Shown here: in pieces, positions 1 to 10,023 of the stretch
How positions within the stretch are numbered: position 1 is the first letter of the stretch
Layout of the letters: each line of letters starts with the position of its first letter
NCBI GenBank assembly: GCA_007136145.1
Contig: SLHN01000079.1
Span: 1-18,466 of the forward strand
Length of the DNA: 18,466 nucleotides
Origin: Thioalkalivibrio sp.
GTDB lineage: Bacteria > Pseudomonadota > Gammaproteobacteria > Ectothiorhodospirales > Ectothiorhodospiraceae
Reading direction: 5' to 3'
The notes under the pieces: model-generated
The model's input: the letters and a program-made list of their open reading frames with translations, nothing else
Database searches by the model: none
Told to the model about the DNA's origin: nothing
Position numbers and translations under genes: made by a program

Positions 1-227
1 GCGAGCGCGAAAATGATCATCACGGTCACGCTGACAACCGCGGCCGCGATCGCGGCGTTCTTGAGTCCGATACCGCTATCGAACGTCACCGCCACCCAGT
101 CCGACAGTCCGGGCAGTGTCGTGGCGGCGGCCAGCACGATGAGGGCCACAAGCAGGGCAACCAGCGCGGAAAAACCCAGCAGGATACGCAGTGCGTACCG
201 GCTGTCGCGAAGGTCACCGCCACTCAC
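1..227 (-). CDS. Hypothetical membrane protein, N-terminal part (runs off window edge)
   Basis: The minus strand reads openly from a GTG at 227-225 to the window edge, about 75 residues, with no stop. The GTG overlaps the TGA of the upstream PH-domain gene by 4 bp (GTGA), a typical translational-coupling arrangement, which is the main reason for choosing this start. The product begins (M)SGGDLRDSRYALRIL and then shows two hydrophobic stretches at about residues 12-33 and 50-75, separated by a short polar link (LPGLSDWVAVTFDSG). It is therefore an inner-membrane protein. The visible part carries no motif I recognise and the C-terminal remainder is missing, so no function is assigned. Coupling suggests it acts with the PH-domain protein. 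Confidence 0.6.
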   Translation of the reverse strand, partial: MSGGDLRDSRYALRILLGFSALVALLVALIVLAAATTLPGLSDWVAVTFDSGIGLKNAAIAAAVVSVTVMIIFAL

Positions 228-694
228 TCGGCGGACTCCCGGCGATTGCGCACATGGTCGCGAACCCAATGCGGATTGGGCATCCCGCTGGCGGTAAATT
301 CCGGTGCGTCTCCGGTCGTGAAAACCTCGACGCGTCCGACCCGAAATACCCGGTCGAGAAAGCCCTGGTAGACCCGCACGGCGCGAATCTGGCTGACATG
401 CAGGTCGACGTGATGCTTGCTGAGCAAGCCTTCCTCGAGATGAACCTGATCCCCGGTGATCCGCAGACGCGTCGCACGCGTTTTCACGAACCAGTATAGA
501 AAGATGAGAAAGCCGAGCGCCGTGAACCCGAGCAGCATCGCGGCCGGGAAATCACCAAGTTCGGCGATCTGGCTGCGGAACACGAGCAACCCGACAACAG
601 GCACCAGAATCAGCAACAGTAACAGCAGGTAGCCCAGAGGGTGGTTCCGGAACATTGCCGGATGGTTGTCATAATCGGGGGTGGGGTCGGACAT
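224..694 (-). CDS. Two-TM bacterial PH-domain (bPH2, YdbS-like) membrane protein
   Basis: The 156-residue product has a short cytoplasmic N-terminus (MSDPTPDYDN), two membrane segments at about residues 19-39 and 50-70, then a soluble domain at about 72-130. That domain (TRLRITGDQVHLEEGLLSKH, then the I-R-A-V-R-V-Y-Q-G core and RVGRVEVFTTG) matches the bacterial PH domain 2 layout: a helical hairpin anchor followed by a beta-rich PH fold with the characteristic 'glycine-rich strand plus FxTxG' end. An in-frame start exists 46 codons upstream, but the ATG at 694 is preceded by a strong AGGAGG Shine-Dalgarno at a good distance and the extra N-terminal residues look non-coding. Members of this family are generally of unknown function. 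The gene overlaps the next membrane-protein gene by 4 bp. Confidence 0.75.
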   Translation of the reverse strand: MSDPTPDYDNHPAMFRNHPLGYLLLLLLILVPVVGLLVFRSQIAELGDFPAAMLLGFTALGFLIFLYWFVKTRATRLRITGDQVHLEEGLLSKHHVDLHVSQIRAVRVYQGFLDRVFRVGRVEVFTTGDAPEFTASGMPNPHWVRDHVRNRRESAE

Positions 695-1087
695 GGCTTC
701 CTCCTGAAGATCGCAGATCCTCAGTGTGCCAGAAGTTGCACTGCAAGAGGTACTGCTTTCGGCCCGACACGCGGTGGATCGCAACCCCGATTCCCCAGCG
801 TTCATGCCGCCGAGTGGACCAGGAACGTCCACCAGCCCCAGATATGGATCTCCGGCACCAAAAGGGTCTGGCCACGGCGGTCGATGCCCCGCTCAATCAC
901 GCAGGCATCCAGGCACTGGGCGCTCGAAGGCGCGAACCTTTGCCGAGAGTCGCTTGTGTGCCGCGCTGCCCTGTTTCACCGGTTTTTTCCTTTTCCACTC
1001 TACATAACACATCATGGGGCGTCGTTTGAAACCAAACGGTTGCGTTCAATTTGGCGTAAGCCCGGCCTGAAAACCACGAGTGATCAG
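695..1087. other. Divergent intergenic region between PH-domain gene and diguanylate cyclase gene
   Basis: This 393-bp region lies between divergently transcribed genes, so it should hold promoters for both, but no convincing sigma-70 pair stands out. A perfect 6-bp inverted repeat CGTTTG-AAAC-CAAACG lies at 1023-1038, about 50 bp before the cyclase start, and could be an operator or be chance. A T-rich stretch lies at 991-1003. On the minus strand, about 800-930 carries an open, ATG-less stretch whose translation looks protein-like (see findings). Confidence 0.5.
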
Positions 1088-2632
1088 ATGAACACACCTA
1101 TCGATATTTTTACTCTGGTTTTGGTCACTACGGTGATCAGCGCTGCCCTGGCAATCACGTTGTTCATACTCGCCGACCGTTCTGGACGCGATGGCTTGCG
1201 CCTGTGGGGCTTGGCGATGGCGCTTCAGGCTGTGGCATTTGGGTTGATTCTGGTTCGCGGCGCGATTAGTGACCTGTTCACGGTCGTGGTAGCCAACATC
1301 CTGTTAGCCACCACTTCAGCGCTAGTGCTCAAGGCCTTGGCGCATTACTTCCGCCACGCGATTTCGCCTTGGTTGATCTGGTCGCCGGTGTTGGCGATGG
1401 GACTCGGTATGCTGTGGCTGGTTGACCATTTTCAGGGGCGTGTCATGCTCCATGCCGCCATCATCGGGCTACAGACCCTCATGATGCTGATTCTCGTCGT
1501 GCGTCACGCGCCGGGGGCACCTGGCCGTGGCCAGTACATCTTGATCGGTGCTCTGGTGGCGGTCTTGATCTTGCTCGGCGCTCGCTTCATTGGGACTGCA
1601 ATCGGCGAGTCGGAAGTGGACAGACTGTTCGAATCAACCCTGCTGCAGACGTCGACCTTTCTGATGGCGATGCTGTTTCATCTCCTCCTGGCCCTCGGCG
1701 TCATCGTCATGACTCGCGATCAGATGAACATGGAATTATGTGCCAGCGAACAGCGTTTCCGCATGCTAGTGGAGGATGCCAATGATGTGATTTACACGCT
1801 CGACCGCAGCGGGGCGTTCGAGTATCTATCGCCCAATTTGCGCGAAAGCCTCGGCCATGCGCCGGAAGACTTTCTTGGAAAGCATTTCTCGACCCTTGTG
1901 CACCCCGATGATTTGCCCCGCTGTGAAGCCTTTGTGCAGCGTGTACTTAGAAGCCGGAGCAAGCAGCGTGGACTGGAGTATCGGGTTCGTCACCACGAAG
2001 GCGGTTGGCGCTGGCACAGTACCAATGCCTCGCCGTCGCTCGACGGCAACGGGTCACTGGTGGGGATGATTGGTGTTGCCCATGATATCAGCGAACGCAA
2101 GCGAATCGAGGAGCAGACCTATCATCTAGCACATTATGATGCCCTCACCGACCTGCCCAATCGCAGGTTGTTCTTCGAGCACTTGCGCCAGGCAATCCGC
2201 GGGGCCGAACGCAAAGGTAGTCAGTTAGCGGTCATGTTTCTTGACCTCGACCGGTTTAAGCCGGTCAACGACCATTATGGTCATGCGATAGGTGATCGCG
2301 TGTTGCAGCTTGTCGCTAAACGTTTGCGTGGATGCCTGCGAGACGCTGACACCATTGGGCGTATCGGCGGCGATGAGTTCTTGATCTTGCTGACAGATGT
2401 CGGTAGCACCCACGATGCCTGTGTCGTCGCCGATAAATTGGTGCACGCAGCGCAAACGCCACTGCAAGTCGCCGAGCTGGAGCTGCAGGTCTCGTGCAGC
2501 ATCGGCCTTGCCCTTTATCCCGTGCACAGCCGGGACATTACCGCCCTGATGCGTCATGCCGATGAGGCGCTGTATGCGGCGAAACGGGCAGGCGGAGGCC
2601 AAATCTGTTTGTCCGATCATGCGGACACCTGA
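1088..2632 (+). CDS. Membrane-bound diguanylate cyclase: seven-TM sensor, PAS and GGDEF domains
   Basis: The 514-residue protein has seven hydrophobic segments (about residues 5-28, 36-58, 62-84, 92-112, 118-138, 148-170, 186-208). A PAS domain follows (about 222-340, from EQRFRMLVEDANDVIYTLD to the PAC-like VGVAHDISERKRIEE end), then a GGDEF domain (about 350-510). The catalytic signature is intact (GGDEF at 427-431), with the metal/GTP-site motif FLDLDRFKPVNDHYGH. An inhibitory-site RDAD lies at 418-421, exactly five residues before GGDEF, so product inhibition by c-di-GMP is expected. There is no EAL domain. The reaction is 2 GTP to c-di-GMP at the inner membrane; the signal is unknown. 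The start was chosen because it directly precedes the first TM; its Shine-Dalgarno is weak. Longer in-frame reading upstream looks non-coding. Codon use (TTG, CTA, GTA, TTA) is less GC-biased than in flanking genes. Confidence 0.9.
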   Translation: MNTPIDIFTLVLVTTVISAALAITLFILADRSGRDGLRLWGLAMALQAVAFGLILVRGAISDLFTVVVANILLATTSALVLKALAHYFRHAISPWLIWSPVLAMGLGMLWLVDHFQGRVMLHAAIIGLQTLMMLILVVRHAPGAPGRGQYILIGALVAVLILLGARFIGTAIGESEVDRLFESTLLQTSTFLMAMLFHLLLALGVIVMTRDQMNMELCASEQRFRMLVEDANDVIYTLDRSGAFEYLSPNLRESLGHAPEDFLGKHFSTLVHPDDLPRCEAFVQRVLRSRSKQRGLEYRVRHHEGGWRWHSTNASPSLDGNGSLVGMIGVAHDISERKRIEEQTYHLAHYDALTDLPNRRLFFEHLRQAIRGAERKGSQLAVMFLDLDRFKPVNDHYGHAIGDRVLQLVAKRLRGCLRDADTIGRIGGDEFLILLTDVGSTHDACVVADKLVHAAQTPLQVAELELQVSCSIGLALYPVHSRDITALMRHADEALYAAKRAGGGQICLSDHADT

Positions 2633-2830
2633 GCGGATTATCGGGCCGGCACCTGCGGCAGGTCACAGATTGCAGCCCGAGATTCTACTTCCTCGCCGAT
2701 GGCCCGAAAGCGCGTCGGAACCGGCCCCCCTCTCCTGGTCAGGGTGCTCGCTTCGAGCCGACCTCTACCACCAGCAGGAAACAGGCATCTCGAGCCGCCC
2801 CCCCCCAAATGCACCCGAGCTCATCGCCGT

Positions 2831-2870
2831 AAGGCGAACCGTCGAGCCGAAAGGGGCTGCGGTTCGCCTT
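2831..2870. terminator. Inverted repeat between convergent genes, possible bidirectional terminator
   Basis: Perfect 10-bp arms AAGGCGAACC (2831-2840) and GGTTCGCCTT (2861-2870) enclose a 20-nt loop in which AGCC (2845-2848) and GGCT (2855-2858) can pair again. The hairpin lies between the convergent cyclase and metH genes, where a shared terminator is expected. There is no clear T-tract on either side, so intrinsic termination is uncertain. Confidence 0.35.
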
Positions 2871-2898
2871 GACAACATAAGCCCAGGTTCGTGAAGCC

Positions 2899-6675
<3,777 letters not shown>

Positions 6676-6709
6676 TACAACCAAACCTTTGTCGATGATT
6701 GCGGAAAAT

Positions 6710-6736
6710 ATCATAAGCCCCGAAACGTATCGTCAA
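6710..6736 (-). promoter_or_regulatory. Putative sigma-70 promoter of metH
   Basis: On the minus strand TTGACG (6736-6731) and TATGAT (6715-6710) are each 5/6 matches to -35 and -10 boxes, with a short 15-bp spacer. An alternative -10, GATATT, gives an 18-bp spacer. Transcription would start near 6703, leaving a leader of about 27 nt. That is too short for a riboswitch. Confidence 0.4.
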
Positions 6737-6853
6737 GGCCTTGGGCTTTCAGGTGCTTCAAGTGGCGGGCGTATTCTGGCCCGGAGGTCTGTTTTACACG
6801 CGACTCCCAGCGACCACTTTTCCGTTGGCGCCCGGAACTGTCACGATAGAACC

Positions 6854-7561
6854 ATGCGCGACAACCCCGTTACCTGGTACATCACGGCAACTCAGCACTG
6901 CCCCTACCTTAAAGGACAGGACATGCAGACGGTCCTGGTGGACCCGTCCGTGAATCTGGACGACCACCTTTACGGACGCCTGCTGGCCGAAGGCTTCCGG
7001 CGCAGCGGTCAGTTCGTTTACCGCCATCAGTGCCCCACCTGCCGCGCCTGCGTGCCTGTCCGTATCCCGGTGGATGCCTTCCGTCCCAATCGCACCCAGC
7101 GGCGGTGCCGGAAACGAAACGATGACATCTCGGTGACGATCGTCGCGGACCCGGACCTCGGGGAACACATGGATCTGCTGCACCGTTACCTCGCCGCCCG
7201 CCATCCAGGCGGCGGCATGGAACACATCACACGCCTGGACTACGTCGGCATGCTGAGCCACCGCCATTGCGGGGTATTCCTGATGGAGTTCCGACTCGGT
7301 CCAAGGCTGCTGGCTGTCGCTGTCACCGACCATACGCCTCAGGCACTGTCAGCGATGTACACCTTCTTCGATCCCGGCATGCCCCAACGCAGCCTTGGAA
7401 CGCTCGCGATCCTGCATCAGATCCACGAGGCCCGGCGTCAGGGACTGCCCCACCTCTATCTGGGCTACTGGATCCCGGACTCCGAAAAGATGGCGTACAA
7501 GACCCGCTTCCAGCCGGTGGAGGGTCGAACGAAGGGCGCCTGGCAACGACTGGCCCCGTAA
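6854..7561 (+). CDS. bpt: Aspartate/glutamate leucyltransferase Bpt (N-degron pathway)
   Basis: Bpt moves leucine from Leu-tRNA to proteins with N-terminal Asp or Glu (or oxidised Met/Cys), marking them for ClpS/ClpAP degradation. The 235-residue length is typical. The N-terminal domain has the family's cysteine pattern, Cys16 in QHCPYL and the cluster C60-P-T-C63-R-A-C66 followed by VPVRIP. The C-terminal GNAT-like half contains AVAVTDHTPQALSAMYTFFD, LGTLAILHQI and the diagnostic YLGYWIPDSEKMAYKTRFQP. The ATG at 6854 starts directly before the conserved N-terminus (MRDNPVTWYITATQHC); its Shine-Dalgarno is weak. It is divergent from metH and convergent with metK, so it is probably a single-gene unit. 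The related eukaryotic-type arginyltransferase is less likely given the size and the GYWIPxSxKMxYK motif. Confidence 0.95.
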   Translation: MRDNPVTWYITATQHCPYLKGQDMQTVLVDPSVNLDDHLYGRLLAEGFRRSGQFVYRHQCPTCRACVPVRIPVDAFRPNRTQRRCRKRNDDISVTIVADPDLGEHMDLLHRYLAARHPGGGMEHITRLDYVGMLSHRHCGVFLMEFRLGPRLLAVAVTDHTPQALSAMYTFFDPGMPQRSLGTLAILHQIHEARRQGLPHLYLGYWIPDSEKMAYKTRFQPVEGRTKGAWQRLAP

Positions 7562-7598
7562 TGGCCGGTAACCATCGCGGTTAACGTGAAAGCACCTG

Positions 7599-7708
7599 CG
7601 TAGGGAGCCGTGAGGCGAAGCCGAACCGCACCGATACCACGCCGGCCGTGGCCTACAGGCTTCCGGGCTTCGAGCGGTGCAATTCGCTGCGCTCATTGTC
7701 ACCCTACG
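7599..7708 (-). repeat. 110-bp palindromic intergenic repeat, copy A
   Basis: Read on the minus strand, this runs from CGTAGGGTG to CTCCCTACG and is nearly identical to copy B (13435-13543) and more diverged from copy C (17524-17633). The ends form a 9-bp terminal inverted repeat with one mismatch in this copy. The interior carries the segment ATGAGCGCAGCGAATTGCACC and a CCACG/CGTGG hairpin. It sits between the convergent bpt and metK genes. It resembles the REP/MITE-like intergenic palindromes common in Proteobacteria and encodes no protein of its own. Confidence 0.9.
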
Positions 7709-7733
7709 TCGTTCATTGTCAGCGGTGCCAGGG

Positions 7734-7747
7734 GCCCCCGCGGGGGC
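7734..7747. terminator. GC palindrome just downstream of metK, weak terminator candidate
   Basis: GCCCCCG followed directly by CGGGGGC is a perfect 14-bp palindrome 13 bp beyond the metK stop codon and between convergent genes. No T-tract follows, so it may only stabilise the transcript 3' end. Confidence 0.25.
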
Positions 7748-7760
7748 GAGTCCATGACTG

Positions 7761-8942
7761 TCAGGCCGAGGCCTTACGCGGGCTCATGCCGGCATCGTCG
7801 GCCAGGGCGGCAGCCTTGTCGGTGCGCTCCCAGGTCAGGTCGATATCCTCACGGCCGAAATGACCGTAGGCAGCGGTGGGCCTGTAGATCGGACGCTCCA
7901 GATCGAGCATTTTGAGGATTCCGTACGGGCGCAGATCGAAATGCTTGCGCACCAGTGCCGTGAGCTGGCTCTCGTCCACCTTGCCGGTACCGAAGGTCTC
8001 GACCGCGATCGATGTCGGCTCGGCGACCCCGATGGCATAGGAAACCTGGACCTCGCAGCGATCCGCCAGACCCGCGGCAACGATATTCTTGGCCACGTAG
8101 CGGCAGGCATAAGCCGCCGAGCGATCGACCTTGGAAGGATCCTTGCCGGAGAAAGCCCCGCCACCATGGCGCGCCATGCCACCATAGGTATCGACGATGA
8201 TCTTGCGCCCGGTCAACCCACAGTCGCCCATCGGCCCACCAGTGACGAAACGCCCGGTCGGGTTGATGTGGAAGCGGGTGTCCTTGTGCAACCATTCCTG
8301 CCCCAGTACCGGTTTGATGATTTCTTCCATCACCGCCTCGACCAACGCCTTCTGCTCGATCTCCGGCGCGTGCTGCGTAGACAGCACCACGGCGTCGGCG
8401 GCCACCGCACGGTTATTCTCGTAGCGGAAACTGATCTGGCTCTTGGCATCGGGGCGCAACCATGGCAGCGTGCCGTTCTTGCGCACCTCGGCCTGGCGCC
8501 GAACCAGACGGTGGGCAAAATGGATTGGCGCCGGCATCAGCACGTCGGTCTCGTTGCAGGCGTAGCCGAACATGAGTCCCTGGTCGCCCGCGCCCTGCTC
8601 CTCGGGCCGCTGGCGATCGACGCCCTGATTGATGTCCGCCGACTGCTTGCCGAGGGTCACCGCAACCGAACACGTCTTGAAATCGAAACCCTTGTCGGAG
8701 CTGTCGTAACCAATCTCCTTGACCACGTCACGGACGATGTCCTCGATCTCGATCCGGGCGCTGGACTTCACTTCGCCGCCGACCAACACCAGACCAGTGG
8801 TCGTAAAGGTTTCGGCCGCGACACGGGCCTTGGGATCCTCGGCCAGGTAGGCGTCCAGAATCGCGTCGGACACCTGGTCGCACATCTTGTCCGGGTGGCC
8901 TTCGGATACGGACTCGGAAGTAAACAGATAACGCTTGCTCAT
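7761..8942 (-). CDS. metK: S-adenosylmethionine synthetase MetK
   Basis: MetK makes SAM from methionine and ATP, releasing phosphate and diphosphate. The 393-residue product (E. coli 384) has the N-terminal signature FTSESVSEGHPDKMCDQ, the ATP-binding GAGDQGLMFGYACNETD, and the glycine-rich phosphate loop GGGAFSGKDPSKVDRS, followed by AAYACRYVAKNIVAAG. The start at 8942 gives the canonical MSKRYLFTSE N-terminus. An upstream in-frame ATG at 9011 would put the terminator hairpin inside the coding sequence and is rejected. AGGAG at 8958-8954 is the Shine-Dalgarno, 11 nt from the ATG, slightly long. metK lies 238 bp downstream of sdmT on the same strand, with a structured leader and an intrinsic terminator between them, implying regulated read-through. 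Its product is the methyl donor for GsmT and SdmT. Confidence 0.98.
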   Translation of the reverse strand: MSKRYLFTSESVSEGHPDKMCDQVSDAILDAYLAEDPKARVAAETFTTTGLVLVGGEVKSSARIEIEDIVRDVVKEIGYDSSDKGFDFKTCSVAVTLGKQSADINQGVDRQRPEEQGAGDQGLMFGYACNETDVLMPAPIHFAHRLVRRQAEVRKNGTLPWLRPDAKSQISFRYENNRAVAADAVVLSTQHAPEIEQKALVEAVMEEIIKPVLGQEWLHKDTRFHINPTGRFVTGGPMGDCGLTGRKIIVDTYGGMARHGGGAFSGKDPSKVDRSAAYACRYVAKNIVAAGLADRCEVQVSYAIGVAEPTSIAVETFGTGKVDESQLTALVRKHFDLRPYGILKMLDLERPIYRPTAAYGHFGREDIDLTWERTDKAAALADDAGMSPRKASA

Positions 8943-8958
8943 GGAGATACATACTCCT
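8943..8958 (-). promoter_or_regulatory. Possible Shine-Dalgarno-sequestering hairpin of metK
   Basis: GGAG of the Shine-Dalgarno (8957-8954) can pair with CTCC immediately before the ATG (8946-8943), leaving a 7-nt loop TATGTAT. The stem is only 4 bp, so it may be weak or coincidental, but it lies exactly over the ribosome-binding site. Confidence 0.3.
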
Positions 8959-8972
8959 CTGCTTGATTCAGG

Positions 8973-9001
8973 AAAAAGGCCGCTGCGGCTTCGCAGGCGG
9001 C
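8973..9001 (-). terminator. Intrinsic terminator in the metK leader (attenuator candidate)
   Basis: On the minus strand, GCCG-C-CTGCG pairs with CGCAG-CGGC around an AAGC loop (9001-8979), nine base pairs with one bulge, followed directly by CTTTTT (T-tract 8977-8973). This is a standard rho-independent terminator. Only 30 nt separate the T-tract from the metK ATG, with no room for a promoter. metK transcription must therefore pass through it, or the terminator ends the gsmT-sdmT message and metK is made by partial read-through. Confidence 0.75.
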
Positions 9002-9049
9002 GGAATGACATTTCTTTGGCACGGGATTCGAGGTTTGGAACCGAGCCCC

Positions 9050-9152
9050 TCGCCGACCCCGGCGGTCTCCCGCGAGTGAAATCGGACTGTTCCCGACGCT
9101 CGGCGATCCGTCAGCAAGAGCACCCGGGCATCCGCCCCCATGCCTCTTGACG
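9050..9152 (-). promoter_or_regulatory. Candidate structured RNA leader of metK (bulged hairpin plus three-way junction)
   Basis: Coordinates are minus-strand. Element 1: CAAGAG (9149-9144) pairs with CTCTTG (9120-9115), with inner GCAT (9143-9140)/ATGC (9131-9128), loop GGGGGCGG, and a possible outer CGT/ACG extension. Element 2: TCGCCGA (9106-9100) pairs perfectly with TCGGCGA (9056-9050) and encloses two hairpins, TCGG-GAACAGT-CCGA (9096-9082) and GCGG-GAGA-CCGC (9073-9062), the latter with a GNRA tetraloop. Together they form a compact three-way junction 48 nt before the intrinsic terminator of metK. I do not see the conserved core of SAM-I or the SAH riboswitch. Function and ligand are unknown. 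GC-rich DNA gives chance stems, so this remains a candidate. Confidence 0.45.
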
Positions 9153-9180
9153 TTACCGGTCACCGGTATCGGTGTAGCGT

Positions 9181-10023
9181 TCAGGCTGCCGGCTTGCGGA
9201 AACGGAAGATACCCCAGGCAAGGTGCCCGGCCTGCCCGCCATCGACCCAATGTCCGAGGCCTTTTTTCATCCGCGTGATGTACTCGGGCGAAATGGAACC
9301 CGCGAGATCGGGTTCCCGCGCCTCGAGCTCCTCACGTACGCGCCCATAATGGCGCGGCAACTGATGGGTATGATCCTCGAAGGCGATAGGCTCGAGACCG
9401 AGATCGGCCGCGGATTCCTGGTAGAAGCCGGGCGAGCCCAGGCTGTCCAGGTGAATTCGCTCCAGGATCGGATCGAGCACCCCTTCGGGGCAATCGTCGT
9501 GCGCCATCGGATCGGTAAAGATCAACACCCCGCCCGGCTTCAAGACCCGCACCGCCTCCCGCAAAACCTTCTCGCGCTCGCCACTGTGCAGGAAGGCGTC
9601 CTGGGACCAGACAACATCATAATGCTCGTCGGGGAACGGAACGCTCTCGAAGCTGCCGTCTACGACTTCGATCAGCGTGTCCAGTTTACGCGCCACATTG
9701 ATCGATCGGTTGCGCTCGTTCTCGACCTCGCTGAGGTTCAGCGCGGTGACGTGACACCCGTGATTCTCGGCCAGATAGCGGGCCGAACCGCCATAGCCCG
9801 CGCCCATATCGAGAACGCGCCATTCGGCCTTGGGTTCACCGAGAAGATCCGCCATGTGCGCGACCGTGCGCCGGCTGGCATCGACAATCGGTTCCCGATC
9901 ATGTTCATACAGGCCGATGTGAATATCCTCTCCACCCCAGATGCTGTGATAGAAATGATCAGCATCGGGGCTGTTGTAATAATCGCGCGCGGTGGCAACC
10001 GGGCTGGAATAGTCAACAGGCAT
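9181..10023 (-). CDS. sdmT: Sarcosine/dimethylglycine N-methyltransferase (SDMT)
   Basis: The enzyme uses SAM to methylate sarcosine to dimethylglycine and dimethylglycine to glycine betaine, the final steps of betaine synthesis from glycine. The 280-residue product is a class I SAM methyltransferase with motif I at about 70-80 (VLDMGAGYGGSARYL), and the motifs GSFESVPFPDEHYDVVWSQD and LKPGGVLIFTDPMAHDD. The N-terminal ARDYYNSPDADHFYHSIWGG, and the helix-rich C-terminal half ending in HWVDGGQAGHLAWGIFRF, are as in betaine-forming SDMTs. Length fits the E. halochloris enzyme (279 aa). Its ATG overlaps the gsmT stop by one base (TGATG), with AGGAGG at 10036-10031, so the two are translationally coupled. 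Assignment to SDMT rather than another small-molecule methyltransferase rests on sequence character plus the gsmT neighbour. Confidence 0.93.
   Translation of the reverse strand: MPVDYSSPVATARDYYNSPDADHFYHSIWGGEDIHIGLYEHDREPIVDASRRTVAHMADLLGEPKAEWRVLDMGAGYGGSARYLAENHGCHVTALNLSEVENERNRSINVARKLDTLIEVVDGSFESVPFPDEHYDVVWSQDAFLHSGEREKVLREAVRVLKPGGVLIFTDPMAHDDCPEGVLDPILERIHLDSLGSPGFYQESAADLGLEPIAFEDHTHQLPRHYGRVREELEAREPDLAGSISPEYITRMKKGLGHWVDGGQAGHLAWGIFRFRKPAA

Noticed and set aside
641..1087. 149-codon upstream extension of the diguanylate cyclase frame
   Set aside because: It overlaps the start of the divergent PH-domain gene and its codons look random, while the ATG at 1088 directly precedes the first membrane segment.
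6676..6714. Upstream metH start at 6714
   Set aside because: It overlaps the probable -10 box and breaks the otherwise exact correspondence of Cys247, Cys310/311 and His758 to E. coli MetH numbering.
7860..8966. 368-codon plus-strand frame opposite metK
   Set aside because: It is a shadow of metK in GC-rich DNA with no recognisable domain.
9050..9180. metK leader as a classical SAM-I (S-box) or SAH riboswitch
   Set aside because: A loose GTCAAGAGG-like start exists, but the conserved S-box core (GAGGGA, GGCCC, GCAACC order) and the SAH aptamer core are not seen.
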